A stretch of DNA of 64,000 nt from Chlorops oryzae (taxonomy: Eukaryota > Arthropoda > Insecta > Diptera > Chloropidae). Location of the stretch: assembly GCA_020466095.1 (NCBI GenBank), contig CM035807.1, forward strand, positions 49,093,004-49,157,003. The letters are read 5' to 3'. Below, piece after piece: positions 1 through 9,286 of this stretch; position 1 is the stretch's first letter, and each line of letters starts with the position of its first letter. The notes beneath the pieces were generated by a model that was given only the letters and a program-made list of their open reading frames with translations, had not been told where the DNA came from and ran no database searches. Both the position numbers and the translations under genes were made by a program.

Positions 1-594
1 AAATTTCTATTAACGCATTTCGACTTGAAATAGCTCTATTATGGCATTTATTTCCTATTTATGCGCTAATAGCTAATTTAGACCAATTAAGGAAATTTTA
101 AGTCTTTTAACCTATTTGGGCATTTTGACTTAGGACCGATCTGAAAGTAAATACCCAGTAATCAGTCGAGCCACCACAACACTAGCGATTTCACTAGTCT
201 CTGGGTGGCGGGGATCTGTCCCTTTCCTAACCAAGACGCTGGTGAACATTTCATGGCATGCTTTGAAAGCGAAACGTAAAATCCTGCTCTGTTTTCCAGA
301 TGCCGACGTCACATAAGAGTTTCCTATTAAACGGCTGGAAAGGACTTATTTTTTGAGATCTATTAATTTTATGTTGTTAAATACGTTGTACTTTTATAAA
401 AACCAATTTAATTTTAATGAAAGGTTTATCAAATCCGTTTTTAAGAAGTTCAAAAACATTTATTTAGAAGCTTCATTTTCCTATAAGAAAACCGCGTTAG
501 TGATGTCATTCATCAATCAAATATGATAATGCACATTTGCTACCGCAAGCTTAGATATTCGTCGACATTTTGTTATTCCTTTGATTAAGTTAAG
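1..594. other. AT-rich intergenic flank, no recognisable feature
   Basis: No open frame here has family signatures on either strand, and I see no terminal repeats or RNA gene. The short open frames present are what AT-rich noncoding DNA would give. Confidence 0.5.
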
Positions 595-2280
595 GTTATA
601 TGTGACTTGAGTGAAAATGTACAAAATTATAGCGATTATAAAAAGCGTGGAACTTCCTCTCGCTTGGAGTACGCTTATGTTCCCAGTAGCTGGGAACGCG
701 ATGGGTTGTGTGCTGGCTTAAAACAAATTCCGGCACTCTTAGAAAGGATATTAACAGTAAGCCAGAAGCTGACCGGTTAAAGTTCAAATGCAAGGTACAA
801 AAAGCAACTTGTTTCAATTAGACGAAGCTGAACTCTGGGAAGAAGAGTTTGTGAATGCAAGCAATGCTGAAGTCGAAGACAGGTAGGTTAACTTCTTGAA
901 CCATATAAATTCAGTTTTGATTAACTTTATATTACCTAAATTTTAGCCTTACTGTCGAGGTTTCAAAAAAATTGAAAATTAAAACACCATTAAAACCACC
1001 AGAAAGCCAAAATTCGTAAGATTTGCTCTTTAAAGGGCTCTACGCTCTTAAGGGCTCTACGCTCTAAAGCAGCAAGTAAATTTCCTATACCAAAAACATG
1101 TAGAAAAAACAAAGAAGTACTTTGGCTTACTTTCGCTACTTGAACGCATACGCTGTATTACAAGTAATCGGACTCACAGGGTTGCATTTAAATCATACAT
1201 TTTCTATATTTCTGTCGACATGTCATCGAAATTTCAACTCTGATTTCCTTTCTTCAAAAGAATGAGCTCGTTACTTCCTTTCAATTTACTTTAACAGCGT
1301 TGAGCCCTTTAAGCAGTAAGTAAGTTTCCTATACGAAACACATGTAGAAAAAACAAAGAAGTACTTTGGCTTACTTTCGCTACTTGAACGCATACGCTAA
1401 TTACAAGTAATCGGACTAACAGGTTTGCATTTAGTTTCATACATTTTCTATATTTCTGTCGACCTATCAGTGAAATTTCAACTCTGATTTCCCTTCTTCA
1501 AAAGAATGAGCTCGTTACTTCCTTTCAATTTACTTTAACAGAGTTGAGTCCTTAAAGAAGCAATGGAGTTTCGTAGCGAAGATGCTATAGACCGAAATCC
1601 ACTTTCAGTTTCACCCTCAGTCGAAAATTATCAGCCTGTAAAATTACATTTACTTGGCTCTGAAGATTCCACCTCAGGTAACGTTAGATGCACAAATCAT
1701 ATGTTTGGTAAAGCAATTTAAAAATCATAATTTTTTATTAGATTTTAGTGTCTCAGCAATTCAACGTGTTGGAAAACAAAATTAAAAGAATGAAAGAAGT
1801 ATTCGAAAAAAAGTTCACGCAGATGCAAATGACACTTGATAAAATATATCCAATGCTGAAGGAAAATATACCTACCAATATGGCACCTACGTTACCAAAG
1901 CAGGTTCTAATAGAGGACTTTTCCACGGAATTTAAAATTACTTTGGCTAATGTGGAAAGTCTTAAGTCCTTCGGTAAAGAACTTTCGAATAAAGATTTCA
2001 AAGATTTTATGGTAAATTTTTTACAAAAACTTTTATTTTAACTAAATAAGAGCTCGTACTTGATTGCTTATTGCTTCCAGATTCAAAAACTTTCGACCTT
2101 TGGAGGAACGTCGGGAAATGAACAAGGGAAGGAAGTGGCAAAAAAAAAATCGTTGTGGCTACTTTTTCTAAACTACTTTTAACACGATTTTCGAGGACAG
2201 GAGTATCCCGAACCGGGGGTGTGGAAAAGAAAGAGCTTTTTCAAAGTTTTGAAAATATCTTTTAATTATTTTTTGAAGTC
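595..2280 (+). pseudogene. Decayed multi-exon gene resembling the insect DUF4806 family
   Basis: Pieces of a DUF4806-like insect protein lie in order on the plus strand. About 600-760 has an open frame with a VPSSW motif, as in the N-terminal part of that family. A short exon at 788-882 ends at GTAGGT. An exon at 947-1015 is bounded by TTTTAG and GTAAG. An exon at about 1563-1677 joins in phase to 1749-2011 (acceptor TTTTAG, donor GTAAAT). A last exon starts at 2081 after TTGCTTCCAG. Exons 1749-2011 and 2081 onward carry the core, including FKITLANVESLKSFGKEL and a following GGTSG. The last exon reaches a stop soon after a run of ten A at about 2120-2129; the adjacent frame stays open and family-like to about 2270, so a one-base indel there is likely. 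The N-terminal pieces also lie in different frames, and the 947-1015 to 1563 junction does not keep phase. The family name is from memory of its motifs; decay is inferred. It could be a functional gene whose exons I have misplaced. Confidence 0.42.
1074..1560 (+). repeat. Tandem duplication of a 244-bp intronic unit
   Basis: Two adjacent near-identical copies lie at about 1074-1317 and 1318-1560. Each starts near AAGTAA[A/G]TTTCCTATAC and ends near TTTACTTTAACAG followed by a GTTGAG sequence. The unit includes a potential 3' splice site (TTTAACAG), so the acceptor region of the DUF4806-like gene is duplicated. Differences between copies are scattered substitutions and small indels. Confidence 0.85.
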
Positions 2281-2558
2281 ACCTAATCAGCTGACTCCAG
2301 GTGGACAAAAAAAAATTGGAAAACTGTTTTAAGAATAACATTTTAAAACATGCTAAACAAATCAATGAACATGATTGTAAAAAACAAGAAAACCAGGAAA
2401 ATTAGCAAAACAATGAAAACAGAGAAAACGAAAAAATCGAGTGCCTACTTGTTGATGACTGAAAAATTACTTTTAGAGTTTTATTGATGCTTTTTACGGA
2501 CTATAATAACTGAGTTTCTGAAGTTTTAAAAATAAGCTATTTTTTTATAAGTGAATAA

Positions 2559-3272
2559 CACTGTGCTACAAAAAAAAAAAATCGAAATCACTTTTTGAGC
2601 GACCTAGCATACGTTGTAGGTATTGATGAGTACATCATGAAAATGTGTTTCAAAATTTTCAAGTTATTGTTTAAAAACCGTTTTTCCCGTACTCCGCGCA
2701 GTTAAACAATTGTCACTCCGTCGATTTTTGCCGATTTTCAATTGCTATACAGTTTTGGAAACTAGAAACATTGAGCTTTCGAAACATATACAATTATCTA
2801 TACTTCCTACAAAAAAAGTTGGATATTTATGAAAGTTATCTAAAATTTACCCATTTTTTTTCACGTTGTTTACAGTTTGACGTATTTTTTATGTAACAAA
2901 CCCTAAAAAAACATTCAGTTTCTTACAATTATTATCAAAGTACATTGTATCTCGAGAAAATATGCTATCGCTTATCAAAATCGGTTGAAAAATGTTCAAG
3001 TTACAACGTTTTTTGTAAACATGAAGATTTGACTCTCATCATGTCTTAAGTCTTTTCATGTCGCTCTCGGTTTGTATGCATGCAAAGACTCAAGAAAGGA
3101 ACGGAGTGACAATCGTTTAAGTGCGCGGAGTACGGGAAAAACGGTTTTTAAACAATAACTTGAAAATTTGGGGGTGTTAGACAATTTTGAAACACATTTT
3201 CATGATGTACTCATCAAGACCTACAACTTACACTAGGTCACTTGAAAAGTGAAAAATCACTGTAGCACTGTG
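2559..3272. mobile_element. 714-bp non-autonomous DNA element with about 190-bp terminal inverted repeats
   Basis: The sequence at 2559-2725 returns inverted at about 3095-3272, including GATGAGTACATCATGAAAAT and the block around CCGTACTCCGCG. The left end reads CACTGTGCTACA; the right end read inward is CACAGTGCTACAG. TAA lies directly outside both ends, fitting a 3-bp target duplication (PIF/Harbinger-like). The ends also match the CACWRTG start of Transib elements. There is no transposase inside. The family is therefore undecided between a Harbinger-type MITE and a Transib/foldback derivative. Confidence 0.75.
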
Positions 3273-3499
3273 TAATTTTTTATTTCGATATTTTTAAAGG
3301 CTGGAATAAATAAAATTTTCTTTATTGAACTGAACTTTATTGAGTGGGAAAAAACGAATTCTGTATGATAAGATATACAAAATAGTTTACATTTTATATC
3401 TTCCACTGGATATAATTGGGGCGCGTTCAACTTCAACTTGTAGCAGTTGTTGAATGAAGTGCTCGAAACACCTTTTGTCGCATAGATATCCAAATAACT

Positions 3500-4860
3500 T
3501 AAACTAAAAGGTCGTGAAAGAAGGTGAAAGTGATGGATAGACAAAATATCGTCGCCATTTTAACGAATTTGAGTTAAGGATGCCATCCCCCACTTTCAAT
3601 GCCAAATTTTGTAAATCCGCAATCCATTTTTGGCTATATCTTCTAGTTACTGAGATAACTCATCTACATTTTGCTCGATATCCCATGAAACACAATATTT
3701 TTGAGATCTTTTGCCCTATACGCCATTCAAATCGAAGTTTTTCAAGATATTTTGATGAAATTTGATATTTGAACATGTTTAAAGGCAAGTAATATGATTT
3801 CCAAAAATTGTAAAAGTGGGCGTGGCAGAAGTTAATTTTTCGAAAATTGTCTGCTACACCCGAAATTTAAATGGGACTTGAACGAAATTTAGCACTTATG
3901 CTTCCTTTGTCCCCATAAAAATCTTCCCAAAAAATTTCCTTGATCAGTCCATTATTAAGGGTACCTCCAGTGCCAGGGTATGTCACAGAATCCCAAAACT
4001 GCCTTAAAGTCTGACTTTTTTGAAATATTTCAATGAGAATTTGAGAGTACCTATATTTAAACCTGTGATTAGAATTTAAAAATTTTTTTAAAGTGGGCGT
4101 GGCAAAGGGACGGTTTTTATAAAGAAATTTAACAAAAGTCGGTATATGGGGCCCCTTTTAGCCTTAAACACCTCTTGATATTAAAAATTATTTGAAAATG
4201 TGTCTGTGTCGGGTATTTTATTGTCAGGCTCGCCTGACTATAACACCCTTACTTGTATTTGAATTATAATTGGAGGCTTAAATAAACGCTCAAATTCTAA
4301 GTTTCATTAAAATAATTCGAAACAGACCGATTCTGGGACAGTTTTGGGATTTTAGTGTTAGACCTTAGTACTGGAGGGTCCCTTAATAATGGACCGATCA
4401 AGAAAATTTTTGAAAAGGATATTTGTGGCTACAAAGAAGGCATAAGTGCTTTCGTTCAAGTCCCATTTGAATTTCGAGCGAAGGAGACAATTTTCGAAAA
4501 ACTCCCTTCTGCCACTCCCACTTTTCCAATTTTTTAAAATCATATTGCTTGCCTTTAAGCATGTTCAAATACCAAATTTTATCTAAATACCTTGAAAATC
4601 TTCGATTTTAGAGAAATTTTTGTGATTATCGTAACGGACCCTAGTACTGGAGGTACCCCTACAAATGGTCCGATCGGGTCAATTCTCGAACTGGTTCTCA
4701 CTCATGTCCCCGTGAGCTCGTATACCAAATTTTGTCAACCGATTTTGAAAGAAAATATTTATATTGAAAAATTTTTTTTATGTCAGTTTGCTCTATGTAT
4801 TACATTTTCACCGAAATATGTTTGAAATGGCGTATAGAACAAAGTGGATATTTTTTAAAG
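3500..4860. repeat. Large imperfect palindrome (foldback-like repeat)
   Basis: The left arm at about 3725-3985 (TGAACATGTTTAAAGGCAAG, then GTGGGCGTGGCAGAAG) is matched in inverted orientation at about 4367-4605. A further outer match pairs CTATACGCCATTC (about 3716) with GGCGTATAG (about 4833). The right arm also contains a second, direct copy of the ACTGGAGG..CC motif near 4640. Open frames inside lie on both strands of the palindrome and look like repeat by-products. No termini or target duplication could be assigned. Confidence 0.6.
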
Positions 4861-5079
4861 CCATAAAATACCCTTTTATGCGTTACGTCAACGGTTCGAA
4901 AATATACTCCTCGAATAACTATTCTCGCACAAATTAATAGTGAAACACACCAAAAACCTTATCGTACAGTTTTTGAAAAAAATAGTTTCAAACTTCAACT
5001 TCGATTTACTCGAAATGTGTTTTTTGCACGTAGAGCACATGAATCCCCGGCCGACGATATGTACGTCGTGTTTAAATTT

Positions 5080-5480
5080 TGGGTTTTTATACCTTTTCCG
5101 AAGGAAAGGGTATATTAAGTTTGGCTCGGAGTATGTAACATGCCAAAGGAGTCGCGATAGATATAGACATATATATATATTCTTGATCAGGGTGACAAGA
5201 GGAGTCGATGTAGCCATGTCTGTCTGTCTGTCGGTCACACTTTAGTTTTTCGTAATTTACTCCTAAGCCATGAAAGATATCATATTGAAATTTGGCATGG
5301 ACTTGAACCAGGTAAATGTCCGAAAAACTGCATACAAATTTTTTTCGTCGTCCCTTCTTGGGTCGTGGGAAGTGGTTCAGAAGATTCAAAAATCACGATT
5401 TTTAACGTTTTTCGTGGATAACTTTTTTACTATACATCCCAGCTTATTGAAATTTGGTGTGTGTATAGCTACTATGTAGA
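5080..5480 (+). mobile_element. DINE-1/INE-1-like Helitron module
   Basis: It begins with a hairpin-like TATACC..GGGTAT segment, followed by the conserved TATATATATTCTTGATCAGG core and then GATGTAGCCATGTCTGTCTG. These are hallmarks of the non-autonomous DINE-1/INE-1 repeats of flies. No protein is encoded. The 3' limit is not clear. Confidence 0.7.
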
Positions 5481-5546
5481 CTTAAGCTTTCGCTGAAAAA
5501 AATTGCGACATCGCTATAACTATGGTCATCATCCTACACATTAGAA

Positions 5547-6770
5547 AACAAGTAAGAAAGCTAAAGTCGGTCAAGCCCGACTTTGAAATACCCAGCGTCC
5601 CGACATTATGAGCGCACTATGTTTTGCTTCTCTATTTGTGGGCGTGGCAGTGGGAGGGCAACATAAATTATTTCCGTACACCTTTCATTCGCCTTGGTGA
5701 ACCTATGTTGCGAATTTGAAGCTTCTACGCCTTTTACTTCGGAAGTTACGAAAAGTCTTTATTTGTGGGCGTGGAAGTGGGCGGGCCACAAAAAATTTTT
5801 TCCTACACCTTTCATTCGCCTTGCTGAACCTATGTTGCGAATTCGAAGCTTCTACGCCTTTTAGTTCAGGAGTTACGAAGAATCTTCATTTTTGGGCGTG
5901 GCAGTGGGCGGGCCAGAAAAAAAAATTTTCCTAGACCTTTCATTCGCCTTGGTGAACCTATGTTGCGAATTTGAAGCTTCTACGCCTTTTACTTCGGAAG
6001 TTACGAAAAATCTTTATTTGTGGGCGTGGCAGTGGGCGGGCCACAAAAAATTTTTTCCTACACCTTTCATTCGCCTTGGTGAACCTATGTTGCGAATTCG
6101 GAGCTTCTACGCCTTTTTCTTCGGAAGTTACGAAAAATCTTCATTTTTGGGCGTGGCAGTGGGCGGGCCATAAAAAAAATTTTCCTACACCTTTCATTCG
6201 CCTTGGTGAACCTATGTTGCGAATTTGAAGCTTCTACACCTTTTACTTCACAAGTTACGATAAGCCCTTAATTTTGGGCTTATTTGTGGGCGTGGCTCGA
6301 GGTGGGCGGCGTCCATTTTTTGCCAGGATATGTCCCTTTTCGTAGTTAACCAGTACACCAAATATCAATGGAATGTGTTGAGTGGTTCGCAAGTTACAAG
6401 CATTTTACTGAAAACACATTATATTCATTTATGGGCGTGGCAGTGGGCGGATGTCTCCCATTTTTACTTAGGATCATACTCGGATCCCGATATACCTGTG
6501 TGCCAAATTTCGACTTGATTGGTCCAGCCGTTGCGGAGGAGATCCGACCACGGACGGACGGACAGACGGACAGACGGACGGACGGACAGACGGACAGACG
6601 GACAGACGGACAGACGGACAGACGGACAGACGGACAGACGGACATGTCTAAATCGATTCAGTTTTTGATCCTGATCATTTCTATATACATTTTTCTATAT
6701 CTCCGGAGCTTAATTCTCCCTGTTACAAGATTTGCACAAAACTAATATACCCCGCTTACGCTGGGTATAA
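5547..6770 (-). mobile_element. DINE-like repeat with internal GGGCGTGGCAGTGGGCGG tandem units
   Basis: One edge is AACAAGTAAGAAAGCT followed by the hairpin AAGTCGGTCAAGCCCGACTT. The other edge is the hairpin ATACCC..GGGTAT at 6747-6768. Between them are about five tandem copies of a roughly 118-bp unit (about 5690-6250). Each unit has CCTTTCATTCGCCTTGGTGA, GAAGCTTCTACGCC and GGGCGTGGCAGTGGGCGGG. Next come a simple-repeat block and a TTGATCCTGATCA core like that of DINE-1 in reverse. The in-frame open stretches come from the unit length and are not genes. This is the most complete copy of a family seen again at 15376, 33491, 53147 and 56158. Confidence 0.75.
6551..6643. repeat. (GGACAGAC)n simple repeat
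   Basis: A short array of GGACAGAC/GGACGGAC octamers of about 92 bp lies inside the DINE-like element. It is the expanded form of the GTCCGTCTGTCC segment typical of these repeats. Confidence 0.95.
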
Positions 6771-6869
6771 AAACACTCTTTCTCTTATTCTCATATCTGA
6801 ATACAAAAATGATTTTTTTTTTGCTTCTTCTGGTTGTGTATTTTGCCGCCAAATAAAGTCGTCACTTAT

Positions 6870-7412
6870 GGTTAAATTTTGACCATGACCACCATTCGCG
6901 AAACTCGCAAAAATTTATTTTCACTATTTTGAATTGAGGTTTTCGCAGCTAGACAAAATGTTCTCTAACGGTTAAATTTTGACCATGACCACAATTCGCG
7001 AAATTTGCAAAAATTTGGTTTTCACTATTTTGAATTGAGGATTTCGCAGCTAGACAAAATGTCCTCTAACGGTTAAATTTTGACCATGACCACCATTCGC
7101 GAAATTCGCAAAATTTTTATTTTCACTATTTTGAATTGAGGATTTCGCAGCTAGACAAAATGTCCTCTAACGGTTAAATTTTGACCATGACCACCATTCG
7201 CGAAATTCGCAAAAATTTATTTTCACTATTTTGAATTGAGGTTTTCGCCAGCTAGACAAAATGTCCTCTAACGGTTAAATTTTGACCATGACCACCATTC
7301 GCGAAATTCGCAAAAATTTGGTTTTCACTATTTTGAATTGAGGATTTCGCAGCTAGACAAAATGTCCTCTAACGGTTAAAACTTGACCATGCTCACCATC
7401 TGCGAAAATTTT
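6870..7412 (+). repeat. Tandem array, 101-bp unit, about 5.4 copies
   Basis: Units start with GGTTAAATTTTGACCATGAC at 6870, 6970, 7071, 7172 and 7273, with a diverged sixth start at 7374 that stops after about 40 bp. Each unit contains CACCATTCGCGAAATTCGCA and GAATTGAGG[A/T]TTTCGCAG. The period is 100-102 bp and copies are highly similar, suggesting recent expansion. No coding frame persists. Confidence 0.95.
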
Positions 7413-7562
7413 GTGCTTAATAATAATCTCGAGTTTTAGAAGCTAAATCGAAGTACAGATAAGGTATAAATAGATATCCAAGCTAAAACAACGAAAACGG
7501 CAGGAATTTTTGTTAAGGTAATGTTTTAACATATTTTAGGCTGAGGAAAAGGTATGTGTGCA

Positions 7563-7597
7563 ATCGGCTTAGCCGATGTAAACTTCTTTACTTGTTT
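7563..7597 (+). other. Helitron-like 3' terminus (hairpin plus TTTACTTGTT)
   Basis: The hairpin ATCGGCTTAGCCGAT (7563-7577) is followed about 10 bp later by TTTACTTGTT. The reverse complement of the DINE-like edge at 5547 has the same layout: a hairpin followed by CTTACTTGTT. This probably marks the end of an element that carries the 101-bp array. The terminal bases are not the canonical CTRR. Confidence 0.45.
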
Positions 7598-8764
7598 TTA
7601 GCTGATTTTGGTAAAAAGCTTTGAGTTCAATAAATTGTAATTATCGCTTGGAATAAAAGTGAACGGTCAATGGCACGAACCAGCGTAAGCGTGGCTAATA
7701 TTGGTTTGTGTGCATTTATGATAGCAAGCAATTGCTCGATGTAAAACCAATTGCTAGCAAACATCTGCGTTGCATATTTTGAACATTTAAGTAAAAAGGG
7801 AACAAATAAAGATTAGCAGTAATACCCAGCACTGCAGTGTTATTATGTTGTTCATCCGTTATATTATCTCACAACACCTTCCCCCTTTTGTGAAAAACCT
7901 TAACATTGGAGAGTTTTCATAAATATAGTTTATTTTAAAGATAAATTCAGCGCTTATTTATATACATTTCGATGCTGTATTGTTTCAATGGCGATTGTTT
8001 ATGAATAAAAGTTATGCGATCTTTAGTCTATTTTTATCAGAGACCGAAAATAACTGTTATGACACTGCTTTTTGACCAAAAAAATCATTGGGTAAAAAGT
8101 GTACTACGTGACCGTGGGATACACCAAACCTATTCATTTTGTCTGCAGTACCCGAAAAGGCCAAAACTTTTATTTGTAATTTTAACCCATTTTGGTCCTG
8201 TGGTTGATTTTTCGAACAGTAAATTTAAATAATTTTCGAAAAATTCTGTCTCCCTCTGCGTGCAAGTTATCACGATGTGTAATATGTCAAAATCAAGGCT
8301 AATTTATTGGATTTAAAGATAATTTAACATATGCATGGTTGGGCCATTCACACCGAGTGCAAACTTGGTTTTTTATGAACATAATTTTTTGCTATTTTTA
8401 AACTAGGTAATATCTTATATTAAAATTTAAAAAATTAGACATCTAATAAAGAGGAATACATGACAAAATTGTAAACTTTAACAAATATAAAAACCTCGTA
8501 ATATACCCTTTAATACATATATAATATACCATATAGTCGCAAAAGTGAGTTATCGAAAAATCGACCATTGGGCCAAAACGATATCATCCGAGTAGTGTTT
8601 GTTCTGAAATATGCATTAAAAAACTTTCATTCACATTTCATTCTAAACGTTTTCCCGCTGGTATACGTTATAGATCAGCTGTTGATGTCTTGAGTAGAGA
8701 TGACATTCAAACAATTATTGATAGATCGAAATTTGAAGTCCATCTCTAGTTTTGAGTTTGTTTT
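7598..8764. other. AT-rich stretch without recognised genes
   Basis: About 1.2 kb. One 72-codon open frame (8014-8232) has no family signature. The piggyBac 5' end may lie near the right edge, but I could not define its TIR. Confidence 0.4.
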
Positions 8765-8782
8765 GACATTGTGTATTTACAG

Positions 8783-9219
8783 TTTCGTAACGTTCGTCAA
8801 CGAGGTAACATAGGACTCGTTTACGTCCGGGCCGGGCTCAACGTTTGAAATTTTCGCCATCTTGAATTTGTGCTGACGCCGGTCATATAAAACGGAAAAT
8901 TAAATTTAAAAAAAAACCAAATTAAAGTGTCGAAAGAGTGTCAAGGAGGAATATAAGTACTCAATGGCACTCAATTCGCACTAAAGCTACTATCTAAATA
9001 TTCTTGGCGGCGGCCATTTTGATCCTTTGCCTGTACTCCGTCTGAGGGCGGTGGTGAAGGGGAAATCACGCATCTATTCGTACATATAAGGATCAGAGCC
9101 TGACGTCGGTCATTAAAACGAAGATTTAACATTCAAAAAGTTTAACCTGGCATATGTGGACCTTACTGTGTCCCAGCCATTAATTTAAAGTCAAAAAAAA
9201 AAAAAAAAAAAAAAAAAAA
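8783..9219 (+). mobile_element. Poly(A)-tailed retroposed insertion with 18-bp target duplication
   Basis: The 437-bp insert ends in 27 consecutive A (9193-9219). It is flanked by a perfect direct repeat, GACATTGTGTATTTACAG, at 8765-8782 and 9220-9237. That is the signature of LINE-mediated target-primed insertion. The body has no coding frame and no convincing Pol III A/B boxes by eye. It may be a SINE, the 3' UTR of a truncated LINE, or a retrocopy of a noncoding RNA. It lies just upstream of the piggyBac frame. Confidence 0.88.
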
Positions 9220-9286
9220 GACATTGTGTATTTACAGCAAAGTTTTCTAATGTGTAAGTGAATTCGCTGCGATATTTACTATCAAA

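Noticed and set aside
4940..5245. 101-codon frame with an overlapping opposite-strand frame
   Set aside because: It runs into the DINE-1-like module on both strands and has no protein family features.
5716..6228. Overlapping open frames with repeated VGVAVGG/WAWQWAG peptides
   Set aside because: They are produced by the tandem 118-bp GGGCGTGGCAG unit in a noncoding repeat. Several frames are open at once, which argues against coding.
6551..6643. Regular octamer array that could suggest a CRISPR-like repeat
   Set aside because: There are no spacers; it is a (GGACAGAC)n simple repeat within a DINE-like element.
9193..9219. A27 as a plain microsatellite
   Set aside because: The 18-bp perfect repeat on both sides of the 437-bp insert shows it is a retroposition tail.
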